This document shows, piece by piece, positions 13,641 to 30,149 of a DNA stretch of 64,000 bases (within the stretch, counting starts at the first letter, position 1; each line of letters opens with the position of its first letter). The notes below the pieces were generated by a model. The model saw only the letters and a program-made list of their open reading frames with translations. It did not search any database and was not told where the DNA came from. The position numbers and the translations under genes were made by a program. The DNA is from Cacajao melanocephalus (Eukaryota > Chordata > Mammalia > Primates > Pitheciidae): assembly GCA_963573385.1 (NCBI GenBank), contig CAUYLG010017972.1:1-64000 (forward strand), given 5' to 3'.

Positions 13641-14150
13641 ATTTAGTGTACTGGTTAGGATGCTTTTGGCGACAAGTAAAAAGAAGATAATTGTATTAGT
13701 TAGAATAAGGTTTGTCTACGGATAACAATAAAACCACAATAACACTGGCTTAAGGAGATGGAAGTTTTCCTTTGTTATTAAGGCCCAGAGGTAAATAGTC
13801 CAGGGCTGGTGTGGAGGTTCTTCTCTATGAAGTCATGGGAATTTCGCCTTCTTTTGTCTAGTTACTCTGCCCTACATGTGCTCCTTCTTGAAAAGACACC
13901 TCACAGTCTATGATGGCTGCTCAGGCATGGTGACAATCCAGCCAGCAGTGTGGAGACTAGGACGAAGATGGTCCTACCCATCCCCCTTAATGTCACTTTC
14001 CAGAACAGCACTTCTATCTACATCCCACTGGCCAAAACTCAGTTACATGACCCCATTTAGTTGTGAAGGAGTTTGGAAAATATCTGTATTACGGGAGTCC
14101 ACGTGGACAGCTAAAATTTAGGGATTCTATCTTTAAACATAACAGGGGAG
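13640..14150 (-). repeat. Unassigned old interspersed repeat-like block
   Basis: The text from 'gttagaataaggtttgtcta' through 'cccactggccaaaactcagt' has the character of a widespread old repeat, but I cannot assign the family. No gene is indicated. Confidence 0.35.
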
Positions 14151-14657
14151 AATGATATTGGGGATAACTAGCTGTTTCTACTATCCCAATCCAAAGTGGA
14201 ATTTAGTGGCTCTCATAATACAAAGTATGCAGGGTTAGTATACGGTGGCTATTAGCAAAGTTTGTTAGGGATCTAGCGTCTCTTCTCTGAGACACTTCAG
14301 CTTTGCAGTGCTCCAAGTACTGGCTTTGTCTTTAAGCTAGCTTCCCTCCTGCTCATCAAGATAAAAACAGCAGTTGCAGGCATAACATCGCAGATGCAAC
14401 AAAGTCAAAAGAAGAAGGAGAGGAAGTGCCCTTCAGTTTGCCTCCTTTTTAAAAGGGAAGAAAACTCACCTAGAAGCAGCTGGCAAACTTCCCCTCAAGT
14501 GTATCACTGACCAGATGGCAACATAATCCCACGGATACTATAATCATCACTGGCAAGGAGACCACCACCACCATGACAGGTACAGACCAATCAGTAGCCA
14601 CCTTTCAGGGGCCTTAAATGGGGCTAGCATCTCTGAAACAGAGGGCAACATTGGGAG

Positions 14658-14791
14658 TTTCTTTTTTTTTAAGAGAGACGGGGTATTGCCATGTTGCCCA
14701 GACTGGTCTTGAACTTCTGGGCTCAGGCAATCCTCCTGCCTCAGCCTCCCAAAGTGCCAGGATTACAGGTGTGAACCACCACACCTGGCCA
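14658..14791 (-). repeat. Alu monomer (antisense)
   Basis: A single antisense Alu half ending in CACACCTGGCC, lacking the second monomer. Confidence 0.85.
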
Positions 14792-14842
14792 GGAGTTTTA
14801 ATACCTAAAAAAAACCGGAGTTCTTTCAGAAAAAGGAATGGG

Positions 14843-15142
14843 GGCTGGGCACAGAGGCCCATGCCTGTAATCTTAGCACTTTGGGAGGCCAAGGCAGGTG
14901 GCTCACTTGAGCTCAGGAGTTTGAGATTAGCCTGGGCAACATGGTGAAACCCCGTCTCTACAAAAAAAAAAAAAAAAAAAAACTAGCTGGGTATGGTGAC
15001 ATGTGCCTGTACTCCCAGATACTCAGGAGGCTGAGGTGGGAGGATTGCTTGAACCCAGGGAGGCCAAGGCTGCAGTGAGCCATGATTGTCCCACTGCACT
15101 CTAGATTGGGTGACAGAGTAAGACCTTGTCTCAAAAAAAAAA
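14843..15142 (+). repeat. Alu (sense)
   Basis: Starts GGGCTGGGCACAGAGGCCCA, has a long central A-run near 14960-14982 between the arms, and ends in an A-run. Opposite orientation to the monomer 50 bp away, so the two can pair as an inverted Alu pair in the transcript. Confidence 0.93.
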
Positions 15143-15957
15143 GGTGGGGCGAGGAATGGGAAAAGGATTTTGGGTTGACATACAACAGTGTCTACCATAA
15201 TCCATTTCCTAACTTTTTCATCACAGTATATTGCCATTATTAGCCAACTTGGACTCTAAGATTACACAACCAAAAATATTCAGATAAATCAGACCAGTTC
15301 TTATGCCCATCTCCCACCAACAAATTATGACCGAAGAAGCAAATGTGTGGACTAGAACAACACATCTACACTAAGTAGACTGCAGATGTGTACAGCTCCC
15401 CCCATCCTCCACCTTGCCGACAGAGACTTCATTCTAGACACATCACTTTAAACTTTATATCTAGTCACCTATGTTAACCCTTGTATAAATAAGGGTGAAC
15501 TCCCCTGAGAAAAACATGTGCTATTTTAAAGCTGAAACTCATTTCTTACTTTGTAAGCATCAGATCACTGATGAGCATTTGGAGTAAGCCACTGGGCCCT
15601 TTATATATTGTGTAACTGACTATGCACTAATAAATCCAGTGGGGGAAACAGTTTTCCTAACCAGTATTTGCTGCTGGTAGGGCTACAAGTGCCCACAGGA
15701 TCTGTGTATCCCACAGCTTTCAGCTGCAGCACTGACTGTCCAGTACTTTTCTGGCCCTCCACAGGACTTCTTATAGGGGAGAGCTTTCAGATTTGCTTTC
15801 TTGTTGATTCATGAAAAATTCAAGGGTAATTTTTAAAGGGAAACAAAATTATTGTTTAAACAGAAAAACACATTGTGGGGTTTTTTGGTTTTGTTTTGGG
15901 TATTTTTTTAAAGCTATAGTTTAATTTCGGGCATACCAAAAGCTTTAAAGAAAAAGA
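15143..15957. other. No recognisable feature
   Basis: Unique intronic sequence between Alus; nothing assigned. Confidence 0.45.
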
Positions 15958-16277
15958 GGCTGGGCATGGTGACTCACTCCTGTAATCCCAGCACTTTGGG
16001 AGGCCAAGGTGGAAGGACTGCTTGGGGCCAGGAGTTTGGGAACAGCCTGGGCAACATGGCAAAACCCCATCTCTACAAAAAATACAACAATTTGCTGGGT
16101 GTGGTGGCACACACCTGTAGTCCCAGCTACTTGGGAGGCTGAGGTGGGAGGATCACCTGAGCCAGGGGAGGTCAAGGCTCACGGTGAGCTGTGATTGCAC
16201 CATTGTACGGCACTTCAGCCTGGGCCACAGAGTGAGACCCTGTCTCAAAAAAATAAAAAAGGAAAAGAAAAGAAAAC
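15958..16277 (+). repeat. Alu (sense, AluJ-like)
   Basis: GGCTGGGCATGGTGACTCAC start, J-type positions ('cttggggccaggagtttggg'), A-rich tail with AAAAG units. Confidence 0.92.
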
Positions 16278-16719
16278 ATGGCATAAAGAGAGAAGAGCAC
16301 CCAAACTGACCACTGTGCCTGGAATCTGAGGTTTCTTCCTCATTAAAAAAAAAAAAAGATTCTTTTAGGTCAGTGCTAAAAGCATCACTTAAGACTAAAG
16401 TATGACATGGCTCACGTGATCACAAGTTGGTCTCAGTATTATTTATTAATAGAAACATCTTATCAAGGGACATTAGGGAAAGGTCTCCAGAAACAATCCT
16501 AAAAATTTATTGTTGTAAGAAACATGAGCATTGTAGTAATTTCCAAAACTAACATCTTTAGAAATGAAGTAACTCCTTAACATAGCTCATATTATATTTA
16601 CCTGGAGATTAACTAAATCCTAAGAAAAGATGTATTTTCGAAGCATCCATATGACACAGATGTTTTGAGACACACAAGGAATGGCAGCTGTTAAATGATT
16701 TGTCTTAAAGTAAAGGCTG

Positions 16720-18999
<2,280 letters not shown>

Positions 19000-19040
19000 C
19001 GCCCCTCTCTGGGGCGGGAAGGGAACGGCAGGGGCTGGGA

Positions 19041-19050
19041 ACGTCATGAC
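19041..19050 (-). promoter_or_regulatory. Candidate CRE/ATF half-site (TGACGT)
   Basis: The plus strand reads ACGTCATGAC, so the minus strand carries TGACGT, the core half-site bound by CREB/ATF proteins. It is 18 bp from the CARE-like element at 19068-19080. A hexamer is weak evidence alone. Confidence 0.25.
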
Positions 19051-19067
19051 AGAATCCTTTCTGCCGC

Positions 19068-19080
19068 TGATGAAATCATC
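19068..19080 (+). promoter_or_regulatory. Candidate C/EBP-ATF response element (TGATGAAATCATC)
   Basis: The 13-mer TGATGAAATCATC matches the CARE core TGATGNAAN used by ATF4-C/EBP heterodimers and is close to a palindrome. It lies about 0.5 kb inside intron 1, within the CpG island. Literature knowledge that NIBAN1 is induced in ER/amino-acid stress through ATF4 makes it a plausible control site. That it acts here is inference only. Confidence 0.4.
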
Positions 19081-19548
19081 CTGCAAGTACTACGGTGAAG
19101 TGCGAGCGAAGCCCGCGCCTTCCAAAGCCAGGCCAACATTACTAAGAGGGAAATTCTGCCTTAGCGGCCGGGAATCCCCAGGGGAATCTCTAGAAACCAG
19201 GGATATCCCCGCTGCTCTCTGGGCGGCCAGTTCAGAAACCGCTCAGAACTCAGTCCAGGGCAGGCACCGGAGGGCGAGGTGCGCCCGGCGGGGGCGGCAC
19301 TGACCCCAGGGCGGCGGGAGCGGCGGAGGCGCCGGCGTCCCCACCCGCATCCTGCACCTGCCTGGCTCCCAAGACCTCCCCGTCCCCGGTCCACACCCGC
19401 GCCGGAGCGCGCCGGCTGGGGCAGGAAACCCGGCTCGCGCGGGCAGGCCGCGGTCGGGGGTCGCCGCGCGCTGCAGGGAGAGGGCCCGGGCCAGCCTGGC
19501 GCACGGGTCAGGGGGCTCCCCAGGCCCCTGGGGGGCGGGCGAGCGTAC

Positions 19549-19603
19549 CTCGGATGTAGGCGCACTTGCCCTCGTCCAGCTGGCTGGAGGCCGAGCCGCC
19601 CAT
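19549..19603 (-). CDS. NIBAN1: NIBAN1 coding exon 1 (first 18 codons plus one base)
   Basis: On the minus strand an ATG at 19603-19601 opens MGGSASSQLDEGKCAYIR, then one base of a split Gly codon, then a GT donor at 19548-19547 (GAG|GTACGC). I recognise this as the N-terminus of NIBAN1 (FAM129A, C1orf24), a cytoplasmic stress-responsive protein reported to influence translation factor phosphorylation and cell survival. The start is well supported: -3 is G and +4 is G (strong Kozak), and the upstream leader to about 19740 contains no other ATG on this strand. Reading past the donor gives a stop within about 16 codons, so the exon must splice. Gly2 with Ser6 fits an N-myristoylation motif (inference). 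The phase-1 exon end agrees with the Gly that follows Arg18 in the known protein. The remaining exons, including the PH-like domain, lie left of the window. The paralogue NIBAN2 starts differently (MGDVLSTHL), so it is not that gene. Confidence 0.93.
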
Positions 19604-19740
19604 GGCCGCGAACCGCCTATGCCGAGCGCGGTAACTGCCCAGCCCGCGCCGGGAGGACTGGCCGCTCTGGTCTGCGCCCGCTGCTCGCTCCTGGAGGTTG
19701 ATCCGACGGCGAACCCGGCTCTGAAATTAAGGGCAAACTT
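19604..19740 (-). other. NIBAN1: NIBAN1 5' leader (TSS not resolved)
   Basis: This is GC-rich sequence directly upstream of the start codon on the minus strand. It has no upstream ATG, hence no upstream ORF beginning with AUG. The transcription start cannot be fixed from sequence; I place it somewhere near 19690-19740 because GC content and CpG density drop and a TTAAT-containing stretch appears just upstream (19726-19735). No canonical TATA box is seen, as is usual for CpG-island promoters with dispersed starts. Confidence 0.6.
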
Positions 19741-20133
19741 CCTCTGAGAGGCAAGAGGCAAGAGGCGTCGCCTTCTGGGGCGCCTCCTCCAGGTCTGCGC
19801 CCTCTGAGGATCCGTGGGCCGGCCCGGGGGCTGTCTTCCCGCCCTCGCCGCGCTGGAGAGCGCCGACGGCCTGCCCCACCGCGGAGGGCGCCAGCTCCTC
19901 CTCCTCGCCCACGGTCGCTTCTTGTTTTCCTCCGTTTGGGGCATCCAAGAAACACCTTGGAGGAAGTGGACCATTTCTCAAGTGACTGTAAACCTCTGTG
20001 AGCTGGAACTTTCCCTGCTCACATCCCTCAAGGTGAAGCTCAAGATCACGTTGCCTTGTAAGTGCTCGCGTCCGAGAAGCAACAGTTCTTCTCAAGCGTT
20101 ACCTGTGAGCCTGTTAGAAATGCAAAATCTCAG

Positions 20134-20441
20134 CGGGCGCGGTGGCTCGTGCCTGTGTAATCCCAGCACTTTGGGAGACCGAGGCGGGCGGATCACGAGG
20201 TCAGGAGTTCGATACCAGCCTTGCCAACATGGTGAAACCCTGTCTCTACTAAAAATACAAAAATTAGCTGGGCGTGGTGACAGACGCCTGTAATTCCAGC
20301 TACTCGGGAGGTTGAGGCAGGAAAATCTCTTGAAGCCGGGAGGCGAAGGTTGCAGTGAGCCGAGATCGTGCCATTCACTCCAGCTTGAGCGACAAGAGCA
20401 AGACGCCATCTTCAAAAGAAAAAGAAAAAAAAAAAAAAAGA
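20134..20441 (+). repeat. Alu (sense, young-looking) inserted in the MER5 element
   Basis: Begins CGGGCGCGGTGGCTCGTGCC and keeps many CpGs ('gaccgaggcgggcggatcac', 'cgagatcgtgcc'). AAAATCTCAG at 20124-20133 and 20442-20451 is the target-site duplication. Nearest repeat upstream of the NIBAN1 promoter. Confidence 0.95.
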
Positions 20442-20448
20442 AAAATCT

Positions 20449-20451
<3 letters not shown>

Positions 20452-20485
<34 letters not shown>
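20452..20485. repeat. (CA)n microsatellite
   Basis: About 17 CA units directly after the Alu target-site duplication, roughly 0.85 kb upstream of the NIBAN1 ATG. Confidence 0.95.
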
Positions 20486-20487
<2 letters not shown>

Positions 20488-21019
20488 TAGAAACTCTGGG
20501 AGTGGGGCCCACCAATCTGTTTTCACAAGCCCTCCAGGGAATTCTGATGCCCCCTGAAGTTTGAGAACCAGAGGTAAACTATACCTTCCTGCAAGCAAGA
20601 ACTGAGACCAAGGAGGGAGTGGGGAAATAAGGAAAAAGGAAACAGAGAAAAAAAAAAAAAGGAAAAGACTTAAGGAAAAACTAAGGCTTGGCCCTACAAT
20701 ATACTCCCAGCCCTGAAACCTCCTTAGACTTGATGTAAGTCTGTCCTTACCCCTTTACTTTCCATTCCTCTCCTTAACAAACTGGAAATCAATCCTTAGA
20801 AAAGATATTTGTTCTTTTCCCACAACCACTATTTAGCTTGGCAGCCTCTTGGAACAAGACCCACTTGGGCAGAGGGGTCACCACTGATTTCGTCCTATTC
20901 TTAGTAGTCAGTTTTTTGCGACTCCTGTTGACTTAACCTCAAGGTCAAATGGTCTGGATACACTAGAACCAGGCCTGACGAGGACTTTGAAGCTTTTCCC
21001 ACACACCCCTGCCTTCCCT

Positions 21020-21860
21020 GTTAGTTAATTTGCACTTTGACACAACTATTTCATCATGCTCACACCCAATCACTCACATTCTACATTCCAATCCATCAGT
21101 AAATCCTGTCAATTTGGCTTTTAAATATGGCCAGTAGCCAACCAACTCTCATCCCCTCTACTGCCATCCTATATCACTTCTCACTTCAGTCATTACACTA
21201 GCTGCCTAACCGGTCCACCTTCCCCAGAGAAAAGCCACAGCGTCTATCAGGGCCCAGGCGGGGCTTCCTCTGTGACCTTGTCTACCACCACTCCTTGTTC
21301 TCTCTGTTCCAGCCTTTTTTTTTTTTTTATCTCTTTCTGGGACACATTGAGCTCAGGGCCTCTACAGTTGTTCTTCATTTCTGTAGGATGCTCTTCCTTC
21401 AGATAGTCACGTGGTTTACTCTCCCATTCATTTCATTCAAGCCTCCACTTTAATGTAGTATCTCAGAGAGGTTCTCCTTGACCCAGGAACATCAGCCCTC
21501 ATCTCTCTGTATCAAAACACCAGCCTTCACCTCTCTCTACCACTTGCTCATTATTTCTATTTCATATCACTTAGCATCATCTAACACATATTTCTTTGTC
21601 TATCTTCCTCCACTGCGATGTAAACTCTGTACGGTCAGGGATTTTCTTTGTTGTTATTGTTGTTTCTTGGTGTTTTCTTTCCCTCAAAATTTCTGTTTTC
21701 CTTTTTATTATTATTTTTCTCTTAGGACAGAGTTTTTTGTTGTTGTTGTTGTTGTTTTTGTCTGTTATGTCCTCTGCTATATCTCAAATGCCTAGAAGAG
21801 CACTTAGCACATAGTAGGTGCCCAGTATATAACCACTGAATAAGTAAATGAATGAAAAAT
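21020..21860 (+). mobile_element. LINE-2 3' region (sense)
   Basis: The segment follows L2 order: 'ccaatccatcagtaaatcct', 'gatgctcttccttcagatag', 'tagcatcatctaacacatat', 'atgtaaactctgtacggtca', and ends 'gcacttagcacatagtaggt' with GAATGAA repeats. A T-rich/GTT-rich insertion lies at 21640-21765. Confidence 0.78.
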
Positions 21861-22250
21861 AAAATGTAAAAATCTATACTCAACAAAAACTATGATCTCA
21901 AGCATTTCCAGATAACAACTTAATGATTTAAACTATTTAATGTTGAACTCTTCTCTCAATACTCTAGTTGGCTCCTAGAACGAAGTGTATCTTCTTGGAG
22001 AAGTAGTTTCTTTGACTAAATAAATTGCTATAATTGTGCCTCAGAATACTGTTATTGTTATTGAAGAAAACTAACTTGGATGTCCTGTCAGAAGTGTAGT
22101 TTTAGAGTGTCACCTCTTGTTTGGGAACACTCTGGGAAAGGACTGATTATCCTCGTCTGTCACTGTCCACTCATTTGTAACATTCGCAGATGAAACGAAG
22201 TACAAAGGTGGATTCACGCCTCCACAGAAAACTGAGGTAAAAATTTAAAA
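21861..22250. other. No recognisable feature
   Basis: Unique intergenic sequence. Confidence 0.4.
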
Positions 22251-22254
22251 AAAG

Positions 22255-24215
<1,961 letters not shown>

Positions 24216-24259
24216 AAAATACTTTTAAAGGTAGATTCATGTATAGGATTACAGGTTAG

Positions 24260-24475
24260 CAGATTTGTAACCTGGCAGTTCCAGCTTTGAATTAATTAAT
24301 AGCTATGTGACCTGGTCAAGTTGCTTAACTAACTTGTTTCAGTCTCATCTGTTAAGTGAAACTAGTTACATTTACCTCCTGAACTGTTGTCAAAGTTAAG
24401 TTTGATAGGTCTACGAATGACTTGAAATATTCCCGAGAGCATAGTGAGTGTTAGTAAAGAGCAACTAGGATGATT
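24260..24475 (+). repeat. MIR SINE relic (sense)
   Basis: Contains 'gctatgtgacctggtcaagt', 'cagtctcatctgttaagtga' and a diverged 3' end, in MIR order. Confidence 0.75.
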
Positions 24476-24894
24476 ATTCAGAAAGGGCAAGAGTGAGGAA
24501 GGAAAGCAATTTTCTAGTGAAATTTTAATTGGACCTTGAAAATTACTGATGTTACATTAAGAAAGAGCTGCTGCTTCCTTTCTTCCCCCAAACAAATAAA
24601 GTTCTTTTTCCCCCAATGGTTTACAGGAAAAAATTAAGGAATTCATTATTTTAGTCATAGTATTTAATATTTGCAAATCCTATGTGGGCGTCATTTTATT
24701 AATCACACACTAAAAATGAGTCTCCAAGCAATTCAATAACTTTATGAACCAGATTCAATTTCACACGATTCAAATCAGCTACTTTAGAAATTTTTCTCTG
24801 CAATGTTAGTTTCTGTACTGTATCTGTATTTTGTATTAAAATGCTCTTAAGATTATTTCTTTCAAGTAAATATCGCATACTAAAATGGTTACTT

Positions 24895-24955
24895 TTTTAA
24901 CATCTTCACTGAGATATAATTCATATACCATAAAATTCACCCGCTTACGTTACCT
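24895..24955 (-). repeat. L1ME-type fragment (antisense)
   Basis: 'cactgagatataattcatat' followed by 'accataaaattcaccc' is a common antisense L1M 3' UTR signature. Confidence 0.6.
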
Positions 24956-25199
24956 TTTTTCCAAAGGCTCAAATTAGTTTAGTAGATATTTAATATCTTT
25001 AAAGTGTGTTTGTGTGTTTGGATTCCCTTGCACATCATATAACTACGAAGCCCTTACGTGCCATGGTCTCATGTGAGTTAGTGGAATCCATCTACTTAAC
25101 TGTCTGCAGAGCAGAGACTATTTCAAACTTCTTTGTACTTCTCCAGGTACCTTATACTGCCTTGTGATATAGGAGTAGGAATTCTGTAATTGGTTAATT

Positions 25200-25400
25200 G
25201 ATAAGTGCACAGGGTAATTTACATCATTACTAATTTAATCTTCACAAAAAACCACTAAGGCAAGCACTATTATTATTACCACTTCACAGATGAGGAAACC
25301 AAGGTTAAGAAGTTTTAGGAATTTATCTAAGTCACCTGTGACCTGGGCTTGTCTGACTCCATAGTTCATCCTCTTAGCCGTAATACTGCTTTTATCTTAA
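25200..25400 (+). repeat. MIR SINE relic
   Basis: 'cacttcacagatgaggaaac' then 'ctgacctggg'-like and 'tgtctgactccatagttcat' blocks, in MIR order. Confidence 0.78.
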
Positions 25401-25429
25401 ATCTCGATTTTGTTTATTTATGTAAATAA

Positions 25430-26130
25430 TTCAGGTTTTACTCTAAAAAATTAGAAAATATAGATAAATAATAAGAAAAAGGGAGAAAAATGTTCAAATC
25501 ACAACACCAATATCTTTATATAGCCCCAGTTACCAGTTTGGTGTAAATTCCTACAGATTTATATGTAATTACTAATACATGCATAATTATAATTTATAAT
25601 TATATATAAACTTACTATAATTACTTATTCACTGAAATGAGATGTTATGCTCTATATATTCTTTAGTCTGTGTCATAATTTTTCATTTGGAGTATTTCCG
25701 CTTAACTAAATATTTATATGTAGGTCAATGGTACTTCACTGTATAAATGTAGCTTAATCCATTCACCTACTAGCAATGTGTAATTCTCATTTACCTACTC
25801 CTACATTACACTAGACATTTTAACATCTTTCTAAATTAGCTTATAATTATTATCATTATTCCTTTTAATATTTGTCAATTTGGGGGTCTAACTAGGTGTC
25901 ACATTCTGTTGTTCAATTTTGAAATTCTTAATGATGAAGAGTAATTTTTGCATAGGCTTTCTGGCCATGCATGTTCCTTCTTTTTGAATTGCCTATTCTT
26001 ATACTTTTCCATTTTTCTATTGATTTCTTATCCTTGCTGTTATGGGAAAGCTATATATATATATTAGAGACATTAACCTTTTACTGTAAAACACAATGCA
26101 AATTAAACATATTTTTCTTACTGAAATATA
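25430..26130 (-). mobile_element. Old L1M fragment (antisense), tentative
   Basis: AT-rich sequence ending in 'tttgaattgcctattcttat' and 'tttttctattgatttcttat', which resemble antisense L1M 3' UTR. Diverged. Confidence 0.5.
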
Positions 26131-26439
26131 TTTCCCTGCGCTCTATATTGAATTTTCTTTTCTGAATGTTGACCTAACCATAGCCAAATTAAAAAATCAA
26201 CTTTGTCTCTACCACTTTCTCATCTTTCCTCATTCTCTCTTATCCTTATGCAATGTCTAAAGAATGCATAGCCTAATCAATAATATCTCCTATAGGTTGT
26301 TGTACCTAGGGTTTTTATGCAAAATAGACCTGGAAATGACCTGAAAGTCATTTCATGCATTAAAAAAATAAGTTTGTTTACTTACTAGCTGCCTCAAAAG
26401 ATGGTTATAATAATCTATACAATCTGTCTTAGGGGCTCA

Positions 26440-26645
26440 AAGTTTAGAGAGGAAAAGACTAGGCTCCAATCCTCATTCTGATACTGGCTTGCCTCATGAT
26501 CTTAGGAAATCACTTAAATTCTCTAAGCTCTATATTCCTTATCTTCAAAATAGGTATCTACAAAAATTGAGGTCATATGTGTAATATACTTAATACATAT
26601 GACTATTCCTACATATTTAGCATTCTCTAAATGAAGCTTACATAT
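26440..26645 (+). repeat. MIR SINE relic
   Basis: MIR-like order: 'tccaatcctcattctgatac', 'cacttaaattctctaagctc', 'cttatcttcaaaataggtat'. Confidence 0.65.
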
Positions 26646-28200
<1,555 letters not shown>

Positions 28201-28210
28201 GGGAAGAAGT

Positions 28211-29860
28211 ATGGGTAGTGGAACCACAAAGGCATGTAGGAGCAGTGGGGTGGGGTATTATGTCACTAATATTGTTTAGAATTCCTGCACATGGTGATAA
28301 AAATAAAATGCAACCTAAATTAGTTTTAGTATTGCTTTTCTATACTCTACAGAAAATGTACCCCGTTTAGCCTGAGTCAGGGGCAGACCACTCCCACACC
28401 ATTCCTTCCGATATACCTGTAAATATTTTCACTCACAAATGGTGTAGGGAGTGAGGCAGAGATGTCCAGATTTATACGTCTTGTGCATGGAGGGAATATA
28501 CTCTCTTCTACATTGGCACTACTTACTATACCTAATTAAAACTATCTGCATCTATACTGCCTTAAAATCTTTTTGCTATTTTGACACTGTACCAGTTATC
28601 ATTTAAGTTACAAATTATAAAGCTATCATATTAAAAATCTTATGGTGTATTCATATCATCAAATTGCATGCCTTGTAAAATTTAGCTAAAACCAGCTCAC
28701 TGCCAGAGAAATAGTATTGAAGGAGAAGGAAAGAATAATCTCGGAGTATGGGGCCTTCAAAACGCGTCATGGTAGCCTATTTCCAAACTAGGTTCATCAG
28801 GATCTTGCCTAGGATTTTTCTACTGTAGCTATTAAAGAAGACTTTCTTTCCCCTGGGGTGATAAGTTGATAGAATAGGAATCTTGAGCCACTAAGTGGAC
28901 ATTTGTCTACCAGAAGGACAGCCCTTGATTGAAAGAAAAGAATTCTTTGATGACATCTCATTAGTTGAGCCCTGGCTTGTCCAGTTACATGAAACAAATC
29001 CTCTCATTTGTGTTTATTAAGCAAGTTTGAATTGGATTTCTGTCTTCCCAATGAAAAGCATTTTGACAAATATAAGGCTTTAAATATAGTGCTTGTGTGC
29101 AAGATTAAAATATTCTATAGTTATACTATATCCTTTTATATAATTGATTAAAGCAAATATAAGCAGATAATTTTCTGTGAGTGATTTGCAGCACATGCCA
29201 ACAAATGGCAGTTGCCACAATATATAATTTACTTCCCTCATTCATTTGTTATTCTCTATAGTCAGTTTCAAAAACGATTTATTTTCATCCTAGACATTCC
29301 ATTATTGACTATACATATACACTAATTCCAATTCATATTTAAAAGCAGCTGGCTCAAATCTTGGCAAAAGAATTAGCAGTGATTCCACATATCATGATCT
29401 GAATATATATAAATACAGTCTGCTCTTACTCCTATTTTATTCATTTTTTTAAAAATTAGATTCATAAAATTCTAACTTCTAGTTCAAGTCATGCTGCAAT
29501 TAAATTAAGAATCATGGCAGACTTTGGGTTAGAACTAAATCAAATTGGCAGAAATTTTGGAACCTTTATGGCCATGTTTTACATAGCGTTAATTGAAATT
29601 ACAGCCATATAAATTATATCATTTCATCTTAGAATTCTTGGAAATTAACTACTGTTAATTTATAATAACTTTAGAGAGAGCCCAGTGTAGATAAATTAAG
29701 TAATATTGAGGTAGCTGTCATGAAAATATCAGTAGAAAACCAGCTGGAGAACAAGGACAGCATCAACCTTCTGGGTTTTCAATGGGAATTTTTTGTTTGG
29801 TTTCATAATTTTTTGGGGAGTTTTGCGTGTGTGTGTTTGCTTAGTTTTGGTTTTTTAAGA
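28211..29860. other. No recognisable feature
   Basis: AT-rich unique intergenic sequence; nothing assigned on either strand. Confidence 0.4.
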
Positions 29861-29864
29861 CAGA

Positions 29865-29965
29865 TGCACTCTGATCTTTATTGCTATGGCTTGGTATCCA
29901 CTGACTGGAACAGCACCAGGCTGTACAGCGCTCAATAAAGGTTTATTGAATGAATGAGTGTTCTA
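29865..29965 (+). repeat. L2 3' tail (sense)
   Basis: Ends with 'agcgctcaataaaggtttat' and TGAATGAATGA, the L2 3' terminus. Confidence 0.7.
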
Positions 29966-30149
29966 TGATAGATGCAAATCTGGTGCGACGTGAGTTTTTC
30001 TGTTATTGCTATAGATGATAAAACATGGCCATTGTGGACCAAGTCAGAAGGAATTTCAGGTGTCCCTTTTTCAAGCTTCCTCATCCTAATATTAAAGGAA
30101 CTGAGACAAGAAAAGGTAAAGTGACTGCCCAAAACAGAGATAGGAGTAG

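Larger units (their letters stand above)
19000..19920. promoter_or_regulatory. NIBAN1: CpG island spanning NIBAN1 promoter, exon 1 and start of intron 1
   Basis: Dense CG dinucleotides and high GC (for example 19260-19540 and 19590-19720) stand out sharply against an AT-rich, CpG-poor window. It is the only such island in the 64 kb. It covers the exon 1 start codon, the splice donor and about 550 bp of intron 1. Long GC-rich open frames across it on both strands arise because stop codons are rare in such composition; none is in the NIBAN1 frame. Confidence 0.92.
20095..20577 (+). repeat. MER5-type (hAT-Charlie) DNA transposon, split by an Alu
   Basis: The left part 'cctgttagaaatgcaaaatc' and the right part 'agaaactctgggagtggggc' to 'aagtttgagaaccagagg' match the order of a MER5A-like element; between them sits the Alu at 20134-20441 and a CA repeat. 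It lies about 0.5-1 kb upstream of the NIBAN1 start codon. Confidence 0.8.

Noticed and set aside
19279..19701. 140-codon plus-strand open frame in the CpG island
   Set aside because: Composition effect opposite to a known exon; no domain. A divergent noncoding transcript is possible but sequence alone does not show it.
19243..19974. 243-codon minus-strand open frame across the CpG island
   Set aside because: Not in the NIBAN1 frame, Arg/Pro/Ala-rich as expected from GC-rich DNA without stops, and it overlaps the real exon 1 and donor.
19814..20293. 159-codon plus-strand open frame upstream of NIBAN1
   Set aside because: Its second half is translated Alu/MER5 sequence; no family signature in the first half.
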